Positions 24,115 to 32,077 of a stretch of DNA of 64,000 nucleotides are shown one piece after another (the first letter of the stretch is position 1; every line of letters begins with the position of its first letter). A program made the translations under genes and the position numbers. The DNA is from an uncultured Oscillospiraceae bacterium (GTDB lineage: Bacteria > Bacillota > Clostridia > Oscillospirales > Ruminococcaceae), in the NCBI GenBank assembly GCA_910578255.1, contig CAJTQM010000001.1:62001-126000 (forward strand). The letters are read 5' to 3'. The notes beneath the pieces are model-generated. The model made no database searches, was not told the DNA's origin, and worked only from the letters and a program-made list of their open reading frames with translations.

Positions 24115-24561
24115 ATGAAGGTTATTTTGCAACAGGATGTGAAGGGATCTGGGAAAAAAGGACAGCTGATCCAGGTATCGGACGGGTACGCCAGAAATTT
24201 TCTTTTGCCCAAGGGGCTGGCGATTGAGGCCACCGCTCAGGCGATGAACGATCTGAAGACCCGGGCGGCGGCGGCGCAGCACAAGGCCGACGTGGAAAAG
24301 GAAGCGGCGGTAGAGTTGGGCAAAAAGATTGAGGGGAAAACGGTGAAGCGCACCGCCAAGGCGGGCACCGGCGGCCGGCTGTTCGGCGCGGTGACCACCA
24401 AGGAAATCGCCGAGGACCTGCAAAAGCAGTTCGGCACCGCCATCGACAAAAAGAAAATCACGCTGGAAGGCGAGATCAAGGCCTTTGGTACCTACAAGGC
24501 AGAGGTACGCTTACATCCGGAGGTCAAGGCGAATTTTTACGTGACCATCAGCGAAGAATAG
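24115..24561 (+). CDS. rplI: Ribosomal protein bL9
   Basis: A 148-residue 50S protein binding 23S rRNA. The N-terminal domain MKVILQQDVKGSGKKGQLIQVSDGYARNFLLP is textbook, followed by the connecting helix (about 40-75) and the C-terminal domain with FGAVTTKEIAEDL and IKAFGTYKAEVRLHPEV. RBS TTAGGAGGAG. It lies 26 bp after gdpP and before dnaB. Confidence 0.98.
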   Translation: MKVILQQDVKGSGKKGQLIQVSDGYARNFLLPKGLAIEATAQAMNDLKTRAAAAQHKADVEKEAAVELGKKIEGKTVKRTAKAGTGGRLFGAVTTKEIAEDLQKQFGTAIDKKKITLEGEIKAFGTYKAEVRLHPEVKANFYVTISEE

Positions 24562-24567
24562 TCGAAG

Positions 24568-24600
24568 GGACGGCCGCTTAAAAGGGCGGCTGTCTTTTTC
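24568..24600 (+). terminator. Intercistronic terminator-like hairpin
   Basis: GACGGCCGC / GCGGCTGTC stem (one G-U pair) followed by TTTTT, between rplI and dnaB. Probably partial, lowering dnaB output relative to rplI. Confidence 0.6.
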
Positions 24601-24635
24601 ATCCCAACAAGAAAAAACAAAGGGAGGGACGCAAA

Positions 24636-25991
24636 ATGCCGCAGGACACGCTTTACACCGGGGAACAAAACGCCGCGCCGCCTTTTAGCATGGAGGCGGA
24701 ACAGTCGGTGCTGGGGGCGGTGCTGGCCGATTCCTCCTGCCTTTCCACCGTGATGGAGTACATCCGGCCCGAATGCTTTTACGACAAGCGCCATCAGGGG
24801 ATTTTTTCGGTGATGCTGCGCTTTTTCGGCGCGGGCCAGCCCATTGATTTTGTAACGGTGCTGGACGGGGTGATTTCCGAGGAGATTTTTCCCACGCAGG
24901 AAGACGCCAAGGTCTATTTGGCGCGTCTGGTGGAGGTAGTTCCCACCATCTCTAACGTGGAGGCTTACGCGCGGATCATTCAGGAAAAGCATTATCTTCG
25001 CAGCCTGATCGAAACGGCCCAGGGCATTATCGAGAACGCCAGGGATCCGCAAAACGAGGCCAAGAGTCTTTTGGATTCGGCGGAGCAGCGGATTTTCGAG
25101 ATCCGGCAGGGGCGGGAAGGCCGGGGCCTGCAGCGGATTGACGAGATTATTATCGATACCTACGACCGGCTGCAAAAGCTTTCCAGCGCCGACCGGGAGC
25201 AGTATCTGGGCCTTCCCACCGGATTTACCATGCTGGACCAGATCACCACCGGTCTTAACAAAACTGATCTGATTTTTGTGGCGGCCCGGCCCGGTATGGG
25301 GAAAACCGCCTTCGCCTTAAATGTGGCCACCCATGTGGCCAAAAAGGGGAAGCGGGTGGCGATTTTTAATCTGGAGATGAGCAAGGACCAGCTGGCGGGC
25401 CGCATCCTTTCGGGGGAAGCACGGATTCCGGGAAACGCTCTGCGCACCGGCAACCTTTCCGCCGAGGATTGGAACCGGCTGGCGGAGGCGGCGGGCTATC
25501 TTTCCAAAGCGGAAATTTACATCGACGACGCCACCGGCATCTCTCCTGGGGAGATTAAGGCGCGGCTGCGGCGGATGCGGGAGGTGGATCTGGTGATCAT
25601 CGACTATTTGCAGCTGATGACCACCGGCCGGCGGATTGACAACCGGGTACAGGAGGTTTCGGAAATGACCCGGTCGTTAAAGGTGATGGCCAAGGAACTG
25701 CAGGTACCGGTGATGACCTTGTCTCAGCTGTCCCGCGGACCGGAAAGCCGCCGGGACAACCATCGGCCCATGCTGTCCGATCTGCGCGAGTCCGGCTCGA
25801 TTGAGCAGGACGCCGACGCGGTCTGGTTTTTATACCGGGACGCTTACTACAACAAGGACTCGGACGAGCAGAACATCGCCGAATGTATCGTGGCCAAAAA
25901 CCGCCATGGGGAAACGGATACGGTAAAGCTTGCCTGGGACGGCGCCTATACCCGATTCGGCAATCTGGAGATGTACCGCAATGAGGGATAA
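24636..25991 (+). CDS. dnaB: Replicative DNA helicase DnaB
   Basis: A 451-residue hexameric helicase of the replication fork. The N-terminal domain starts at PPFSMEAEQSVLGAVL. The RecA-like domain carries ARPGMGKTAFALN (Walker A), DLVIIDYLQLM (Walker B) and LSQLSRGPESRRDNHRPMLSDLRESGSIEQDAD with the arginine finger. No intein or gap. RBS GGGAGGGA. Its stop overlaps the tilS start by 11 bp. Confidence 0.97.
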   Translation: MPQDTLYTGEQNAAPPFSMEAEQSVLGAVLADSSCLSTVMEYIRPECFYDKRHQGIFSVMLRFFGAGQPIDFVTVLDGVISEEIFPTQEDAKVYLARLVEVVPTISNVEAYARIIQEKHYLRSLIETAQGIIENARDPQNEAKSLLDSAEQRIFEIRQGREGRGLQRIDEIIIDTYDRLQKLSSADREQYLGLPTGFTMLDQITTGLNKTDLIFVAARPGMGKTAFALNVATHVAKKGKRVAIFNLEMSKDQLAGRILSGEARIPGNALRTGNLSAEDWNRLAEAAGYLSKAEIYIDDATGISPGEIKARLRRMREVDLVIIDYLQLMTTGRRIDNRVQEVSEMTRSLKVMAKELQVPVMTLSQLSRGPESRRDNHRPMLSDLRESGSIEQDADAVWFLYRDAYYNKDSDEQNIAECIVAKNRHGETDTVKLAWDGAYTRFGNLEMYRNEG

Positions 25992-27330
25992 GGCGCTGCG
26001 GGCGCTGGAAGAATACAAAATGCTCCCGCCCGGCAGCCGGGTGACGGTAGCCGTCTCCGGCGGGGCGGATTCGGCGGCGCTTTTGCATTTTTTATGCGGC
26101 CTGCGCCGGGAAAAGGACCTGACCGTTACGACCTGCCATGTCAACCATCTGCTGCGGGGAGAGGAAAGCCAGCGGGACGAGGATTTTGTCCGGGAACTGT
26201 GCCGGAAATGGCAGGTGCCTTTACAGGTGTTTCGGGAGGATGTGTCCGCCGGGGCGGCGGCCGCTGGGGAATCGGTGGAACTGTACGGCCGGCGGGTGCG
26301 GTACAGCCGGCTGGAGCAGGCGGCCCGGGGAGGGCGGATCGCCACCGCCCACACCTTAAGCGACCGGGCGGAGACCACCCTTTTGAACCTTTTGCGGGGA
26401 ACGGGGCTCAAGGGCCTTTGCTCCATCCCGCCGGTACAGGGGCGGGTGATCCGGCCGCTGATTTTTTGCACCCGGGAGGAGGTGGAGGACTACTGCCGGG
26501 AAAACCGGATCGGCTATGTGACCGATTCCAGCAATTTAAGCGACGCGTATACGCGAAACCGCGTCCGGCAGACGGTGATTCCCCCCCTGCGCGCGTTGCA
26601 GCCTGCTTTTTACACGGTCTATGGGCGGATGCTGGAAAATTTAGGCCAGGACGAGGATTTTTTGCAAAGCCAAGCGGACGAGGCGCTGGACCGGGCGACG
26701 GATCCGCCGGGACTTCAGGCGCAGGTTCTGGCCGGGCTGCATCCGGCGATTTTGTTTCGGGTGCTGCGGCGCTTTTTTGACCGGGAGGGTCTTCCCTGCG
26801 AGGAGACCGGCATAAAAGGGGTGCAGCGGCTTTTGCAGGCGAAAAGCGGGCAGTTTCAGCTAAAGAAGGACGTCTGGATCATTCTGCGCGGCGGGCGCCT
26901 TACGGTCCTGCAGGACCCGGGAAGGCTGGTTTTTGAGCCGCTGGCGGTAGAACCCGGCCCGCTGCCGCCCAATCCGCTGGCAAAGGGGCGCCTTCGGCTG
27001 GTCAATTATGAACAATTTACAAATTTACAGAAACTTGGGTGTAACATCTTAAAAAAAACGATTGACTATGATAAAATATACGGTAGACTTTTCCTAAGGC
27101 AGAGAAAAGAAGGGGATTATCTGCGCTGCGCCCGGCGGGGCGTGGGAAAGCCGCTGCGAAAATGGTGGAATGAGCAGAAGATCCCTCCCCAGCGTCGGGA
27201 TCGGATTCCGGTTCTGGCCGACGAACGCTCACCGGTCTGGGTTTGGGGACTGGGAGCGGACGAAAGGGTGTGTCCGACAGAGGTGACCACCCGTTTTTTG
27301 GTGATTGACATTGAGGAGGATAACGCATGA
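25981..27330 (+). CDS. tilS: tRNA(Ile)-lysidine synthetase TilS
   Basis: A 449-residue PP-loop ATPase that converts C34 of a tRNA-Ile to lysidine so that it reads AUA. It has SGGADSAALLHFL near residue 27, TCHVNHLLRGEES, AHTLSDRAETTLLNLLRGTGLKG and RPLIFCTREEVEDYCRE. The C-terminal TilS domain carries LRCARRGVGKPLRKWWNEQKIPPQRRD-like sequence. The ATG lies inside the end of dnaB, and its stop overlaps the hpt start (ATGA), a tightly coupled tilS-hpt-ftsH set known from Bacillus. Confidence 0.95.
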   Translation: MRDKALRALEEYKMLPPGSRVTVAVSGGADSAALLHFLCGLRREKDLTVTTCHVNHLLRGEESQRDEDFVRELCRKWQVPLQVFREDVSAGAAAAGESVELYGRRVRYSRLEQAARGGRIATAHTLSDRAETTLLNLLRGTGLKGLCSIPPVQGRVIRPLIFCTREEVEDYCRENRIGYVTDSSNLSDAYTRNRVRQTVIPPLRALQPAFYTVYGRMLENLGQDEDFLQSQADEALDRATDPPGLQAQVLAGLHPAILFRVLRRFFDREGLPCEETGIKGVQRLLQAKSGQFQLKKDVWIILRGGRLTVLQDPGRLVFEPLAVEPGPLPPNPLAKGRLRLVNYEQFTNLQKLGCNILKKTIDYDKIYGRLFLRQRKEGDYLRCARRGVGKPLRKWWNEQKIPPQRRDRIPVLADERSPVWVWGLGADERVCPTEVTTRFLVIDIEEDNA

Positions 27331-27866
27331 AGGAAGACATCCAGTCGGTTTTGTATTCAAAAGAGCAGCTGGCCCAAAAGGTCCGGCAGCTGGGACAGGA
27401 GATTTCGCGGGACTACGCGGGAAAAAATCCGCTTCTGGTCAGCGTGCTCAAGGGCTCGGTGGTTTTTATGAGCGATTTGATGCGCGCCATTGACATCCCC
27501 TGCCAGATTGATTTTATGATGGTTTCCAGTTATGGGTCCGGGGTAAAAACCTCCGGCGTGGTTAAAATAATGAAGGATCTGGATACCCCTCTGGAAGGAC
27601 GCGACCTGATTATTGTAGAGGATATTCTCGACAGCGGGAAGACGCTTTACTATCTGAAGGGGATGCTCTCTGACCGGCAGCCCAAAAGTATTCGCATCGC
27701 CGCGCTGTTGGATAAGCCGGACCGCAGGGAAGCGCCTGTGTCGGCAGACTACTGCGGCTTTGTGGTGCCGGACCAGTTCATTGTAGGGTATGGGCTGGAC
27801 TATGCGGAAAAGTACAGAAATTTGCCTTATATCGGCGTGTTAAAGCCGGAAATCTACAGCGAATAG
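27327..27866 (+). CDS. hpt: Hypoxanthine phosphoribosyltransferase
   Basis: A 179-residue purine salvage enzyme making IMP/GMP from hypoxanthine or guanine and PRPP. It shows LKGSVVFMSDL, the PRPP motif LIIVEDILDSGKTL, and VVPDQFIVGYGLDYAEKYRNLPYIGVL. Overlaps tilS by 4 bp (ATGA). In Bacillus, HprT and TilS bind each other and affect ftsH, and the same gene order is seen here. Confidence 0.96.
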   Translation: MKEDIQSVLYSKEQLAQKVRQLGQEISRDYAGKNPLLVSVLKGSVVFMSDLMRAIDIPCQIDFMMVSSYGSGVKTSGVVKIMKDLDTPLEGRDLIIVEDILDSGKTLYYLKGMLSDRQPKSIRIAALLDKPDRREAPVSADYCGFVVPDQFIVGYGLDYAEKYRNLPYIGVLKPEIYSE

Positions 27867-27900
27867 CCCTTCTCGGCAAAAAGGACAAGGAGTGAAACGT

Positions 27901-29838
27901 TTGAACAGAAAACCGTCCAGAGGAATTGGCGTATATATTGTCATTTTGGCCATGCTGATGATGACGATCTATTTTGCCGTATCCATGATGTCGGACCAGG
28001 AGCAGCCCAAGTATTACGAAATAATCTCCTATTTTGAAAAGGAGCAGGTGCAGGAATTCACCCTGAATGTCAGCAGCGGTGAGATGAGCATGCGCATTCA
28101 AAACGACGGCGGCCAGACGGCGATGATCAACTATCGGGTGGCCAGCGTAAACATGTTTTACGAGGACACCAAGGATCTGATCCAGGCTTATAACGAAAAG
28201 CATCCGGATGCGGTGATGAAAACCGATTTTATCCGGCCCAAAGACGCGCCCTGGTGGCTGAGTATGCTGCCGTATCTTCTGCTCATTGGCGCGATGGTGT
28301 TTTTGTGGTTTATGATGATGCGTCAGGCCGGCGGAGGCACCGGCAAGGCCATGAGTTTTGCCAAGGCCAAGGTGCGCACGGCGGAGGACGGCAAAAAGAC
28401 CACCTTTGCGGATGTGGCCGGCGCGGACGAGGAAAAGGCCGAGTTGGTGGAAATCGTGGAGTTTTTGAAAAATCCCAAAAAGTTTAACGAGTTGGGCGCG
28501 CGCATCCCTAAGGGCGTGATGCTCATGGGCCCTCCCGGAACCGGTAAGACCCTGCTGGCCCGGGCGGTGGCGGGGGAAGCGGGCGTTCCCTTCTTCTCCA
28601 TTTCCGGCTCGGATTTTGTGGAGATGTTCGTGGGCGTCGGCGCCTCCCGTGTGCGGGATCTGTTCGAACAGGCCAAGAAAAACGCCCCTTCCATTGTGTT
28701 TATCGACGAAATCGATGCGGTGGGCCGCCATCGGGGCGCCGGCCTTGGCGGCGGTCACGACGAGCGCGAGCAGACCTTAAACCAGCTGCTGGTAGAAATG
28801 GACGGGTTCGGCAACAATTCCGGGGTCATTATCCTGGCGGCCACCAACCGAATCGACATTCTGGACCCGGCGCTGCTGCGTCCCGGACGGTTTGACCGGC
28901 AGATCGTGGTAGGGCGGCCGGATGTGGGCGGCCGTGAGGAGATCTTAAAGGTTCACACCCGCAATAAGCCCATTGGCCCGGATGTGGATTTATCGGTGAT
29001 TGCCAAAACAACGGTGGGCTTTACCGGCGCGGATCTGGAAAATTTGATGAACGAGGCGGCGCTTTTGGCTGCACGGCGCAACCGCAAGGCCATCACCATG
29101 CAGGAAATCGAGGAGGCGACCATCAAGGTCGTGGCGGGGCCGGAGAAAAAGTCCCACAAGGTGTCGGACAAAGACAAAAAACTCACCGCCTATCACGAGG
29201 CGGGGCACGCGGTCTGCACCTACTACTGTCCCACCCAGGACCCGGTACACATGGTCTCCATTATCCCCCGGGGCATGGCGGGCGGTTTTACCATGTCCTT
29301 GCCCATTGAGGACAGCGGATACGAGACCAAACGGCACATGAACGAAAATCTGGTGGTGCTTTTAGGCGGCCGGATGGCGGAAAAGCTGGTACTGGATGAC
29401 ATTTCCACCGGCGCTTCCAACGATCTGGAGCGCGCTTCCAAGATCGCCCGCAACATGGTCACCCGCTACGGCTTCAGCGAGAAGCTGGGCCCGGTGGTGT
29501 ACGGCCAGGACGAGGGGGAGATTTTCCTGGGTCGGGATATTTCCCAGAACCGGAATTTCTCGGAAAATGTGGCGGCGGAAATTGACGCGGAGGTCCGGGA
29601 ACTGGTGGACAACGCCTATGAGTCGGCGGAGGAGATTTTGACCGGCCATATGGACCAGCTGCATCTGGTGGCGAAATACGTTTACCATCACGAAAAAATT
29701 GATGGGGAAGAGTTTAGAAAGATTATGACCGGACAAATGGAGTGGAAGCCTGAGGATCTGGCTCCGCTGCCCGGCGAAGGGGAAGAGCCGCCGCAGGAGC
29801 GCGCTGAGGAGGATTATCCTTCCGGGGAACTTTTGTAA
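27901..29838 (+). CDS. ftsH: ATP-dependent zinc metalloprotease FtsH
   Basis: A 645-residue membrane AAA+ protease for quality control. Two membrane helices (about 8-27 and 112-130) flank the periplasmic-type domain. The AAA part has GPPGTGKT near 210, IVFIDEIDAVGRHRG and the SRH region LLRPGRFDRQIVVGRPD. The protease part has HEAGHAV near 432. The start is chosen as TTG 27901 because AAGGAG lies 8 nt upstream; the in-frame GTG at 27892 overlaps that ribosome binding site. The acidic C-terminus is short. Last gene of the dnaB-tilS-hpt-ftsH run. Confidence 0.95.
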   Translation: MNRKPSRGIGVYIVILAMLMMTIYFAVSMMSDQEQPKYYEIISYFEKEQVQEFTLNVSSGEMSMRIQNDGGQTAMINYRVASVNMFYEDTKDLIQAYNEKHPDAVMKTDFIRPKDAPWWLSMLPYLLLIGAMVFLWFMMMRQAGGGTGKAMSFAKAKVRTAEDGKKTTFADVAGADEEKAELVEIVEFLKNPKKFNELGARIPKGVMLMGPPGTGKTLLARAVAGEAGVPFFSISGSDFVEMFVGVGASRVRDLFEQAKKNAPSIVFIDEIDAVGRHRGAGLGGGHDEREQTLNQLLVEMDGFGNNSGVIILAATNRIDILDPALLRPGRFDRQIVVGRPDVGGREEILKVHTRNKPIGPDVDLSVIAKTTVGFTGADLENLMNEAALLAARRNRKAITMQEIEEATIKVVAGPEKKSHKVSDKDKKLTAYHEAGHAVCTYYCPTQDPVHMVSIIPRGMAGGFTMSLPIEDSGYETKRHMNENLVVLLGGRMAEKLVLDDISTGASNDLERASKIARNMVTRYGFSEKLGPVVYGQDEGEIFLGRDISQNRNFSENVAAEIDAEVRELVDNAYESAEEILTGHMDQLHLVAKYVYHHEKIDGEEFRKIMTGQMEWKPEDLAPLPGEGEEPPQERAEEDYPSGELL

Positions 29839-29853
29839 CCGCATACAATCTGT

Positions 29854-29886
29854 ATTCTCCGGGACCTCCCGGAGAATCTTTTTGTC
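29854..29886 (+). terminator. Rho-independent terminator of ftsH
   Basis: ATTCTCCGG / CCGGAGAAT stem followed by CTTTTTG. Confidence 0.9.
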
Positions 29887-29929
29887 TTGCGGCAAAGAAG
29901 GTCCACAGCAGGCGAAGAAGCAAAGGGCT

Positions 29930-29958
29930 TTGCAAATCGGAAAAAAATGTGGTATGAT
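29930..29958 (+). promoter_or_regulatory. SigA promoter for the topoisomerase pair
   Basis: TTGCAA (29930), 17-bp spacer, TATGAT (29953). Confidence 0.75.
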
Positions 29959-30029
29959 AGCCCGGAAACGGCCGCTTTTTGGCTTTGGCCGGCGGAAGGG
30001 AAAAGAAATTTCAGTTTTTGGAGGGGCCC

Positions 30030-32006
30030 ATGTCTAAGAAGGCGAGTTATGACAATGAAAGCATCCAGTCTTTGAAGGGAGCGGATCGGGTCCGCAAACG
30101 GCCGGGGGTGATCTTCGGCTCCGATGGAATCGAGGGATGCGAGCACTCGGTTTTTGAAATTCTCTCCAACTCCATCGACGAGGCAAGAGAGGGCCGGGGG
30201 GATCGGATCGTCATCACCCGCTTTTTAGACGGGTCGGTGGAGGTGCAGGACTTCGGCGCCGGCATTCCGGTGGACTACAATAAAAACGAGGGCCGGTACA
30301 ACTGGGAACTGTGCTTTTGCGAGTTGTATGCCGGCGGCAAGTACAAGACAAACGAGGGCGAAGGCTACGAATATTCCCTGGGGCTGAACGGTCTGGGCCT
30401 TTGCGCCACCCAGTATGCCGCTGAGTATATGGACGTGGAAATCTTCCGGGACGGATATCGCTATACCCTTCGGTTCGAAAAAGGGGAAAATGTAGGCGGA
30501 CTGCAAAAGGAACCGACGAAGCAGAAAAAGACCGGCAGCCGGATCCGCTGGAAACCGGACCTAGAGGTGTTTACCGATATCGACATCCCGGCGGAATACT
30601 ATACCGAGGTGCTCAAGCGGCAGGCAGTGGTCAACGCGGGGCTTTTGTTTTTGTTCCGGAATCAGACGGACGGCGGGTTCGAGGAGCAGGAATTTTGCTA
30701 CGAAAATGGGATCACCGACTATGTGAAGGAACTTTCCGGCGAGGAGACGATCACCGGCGTTCAGTACTGGGAGGCCCAGCGCCGCGGCCGGGACCGGGAG
30801 GACAAGCCGGAATACAAGGTCAAGATGCAGGTGGCCTGCTGCTTTTCCAACCGGGTCAGGCTGCTGGAATACTACCACAACTCCAGCCATTTAGAACACG
30901 GCGGCGCGCCGGAAAAGGCGGTCAAGGCGGCGTTTGTGTCCCAGATCGACGGGATTTTAAAGCAGCAGGGCAAATACTTAAAAAACGAGAGCAAAATCAC
31001 CTTTCAGGACGTGGAGGACTGTCTGGTACTGGTCTCCTCCTCCTTTTCCACCCAGACCTCCTATGAAAACCAGACGAAAAAAAGCATCACAAACCGGTTT
31101 ATTTACGAGGCGATGACCGATTTTTTAAAGCATTCGCTGGAGGTTTACTTCATCGAAAACCCGATGGAGGCGGCTAAAATCGCCGACCAGGTGCTGGTGA
31201 ACAAGCGCAGCCGGGAAAACGCGGAAAAGACCCGGCTGAACCTGAAAAAAAAGCTGGCCGGGACGATTGACCTTGCCAATCGGGTACAGAAATTCGTGGA
31301 CTGCCGCACAAAGGACGTAAACCGCCGGGAGATTTTTATTGTGGAGGGGGATTCAGCCTTAGGCTCCTGCAAGCTTTCCCGGGACGCGGAGTTTCAGGCG
31401 ATCATCCCGGTGCGGGGAAAAATCCTCAACTGCTTAAAGGCGGAGTACGACAAAATCTTCAAAAACGAGATCATTGTGGATATCCTCAAGGTGCTGGGCT
31501 GCGGGGTAGAGGTACAGTCCAAATCCAACAAGGAAATTTCCAATTTTGACCTGGGAAACCTGCGCTGGAACAAGGTGATTATCTGTACCGACGCAGATGT
31601 GGACGGCTACCAGATCCGGACGCTGATTTTGACCATGCTGTACCGGCTGGTACCCACCCTGATCCAGAAAGGATATGTATATATCGCCGAGTCGCCCCTT
31701 TATGAGATCAACACCAAGGACAAGGCGTATTTTGCCTACAACGAGGCGGAAAAAGTTCAGATCCTGAGCCGGATCAAGGGCAAATACACCATCCAGCGCT
31801 CCAAGGGGCTGGGGGAAAACGAGCCGGACATGATGTGGATGACCACCATGAATCCCGAAACCCGACGGCTCATAAAGGTCAATCCCGAAGAGGCCGAAGC
31901 CACCGCCCGGATGTTCGATCTGCTTTTGGGCAAGGATTTGGAGGGGCGCAAGGAGTTTATCACCGAAAACGGCTACCGGTATCTGGACGCGGCGGACGTC
32001 TCCTGA
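30030..32006 (+). CDS. Divergent type IIA topoisomerase B subunit (ParE/GyrB-like)
   Basis: A 658-residue ATPase/TOPRIM subunit of a type IIA topoisomerase. The GHKL ATPase shows EILSNSIDEA (catalytic Glu, Mg-binding Asn), DFGAGIPV and GLNGLGLCATQYAAEY. The TOPRIM domain has FIVEGDSALGSCKLSRD (Glu439, Asp441) and TDADVDGYQIRTL, with QRSKGLGE near the end. The usual EGDSAGGSAKQGRDR is altered, as is YKGLGEM, so this is not standard GyrB or ParE but a paralogue type seen in Clostridia. RBS GGAGGGG. Its partner A subunit follows after 71 bp. Confidence 0.9.
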   Translation: MSKKASYDNESIQSLKGADRVRKRPGVIFGSDGIEGCEHSVFEILSNSIDEAREGRGDRIVITRFLDGSVEVQDFGAGIPVDYNKNEGRYNWELCFCELYAGGKYKTNEGEGYEYSLGLNGLGLCATQYAAEYMDVEIFRDGYRYTLRFEKGENVGGLQKEPTKQKKTGSRIRWKPDLEVFTDIDIPAEYYTEVLKRQAVVNAGLLFLFRNQTDGGFEEQEFCYENGITDYVKELSGEETITGVQYWEAQRRGRDREDKPEYKVKMQVACCFSNRVRLLEYYHNSSHLEHGGAPEKAVKAAFVSQIDGILKQQGKYLKNESKITFQDVEDCLVLVSSSFSTQTSYENQTKKSITNRFIYEAMTDFLKHSLEVYFIENPMEAAKIADQVLVNKRSRENAEKTRLNLKKKLAGTIDLANRVQKFVDCRTKDVNRREIFIVEGDSALGSCKLSRDAEFQAIIPVRGKILNCLKAEYDKIFKNEIIVDILKVLGCGVEVQSKSNKEISNFDLGNLRWNKVIICTDADVDGYQIRTLILTMLYRLVPTLIQKGYVYIAESPLYEINTKDKAYFAYNEAEKVQILSRIKGKYTIQRSKGLGENEPDMMWMTTMNPETRRLIKVNPEEAEATARMFDLLLGKDLEGRKEFITENGYRYLDAADVS

Positions 32007-32077
32007 CATACCGGGTCTTTGGCGAAAAACGATTCAAAAGGGAAACCGAAATTGCAATCTGACACGGGAGGAAAACC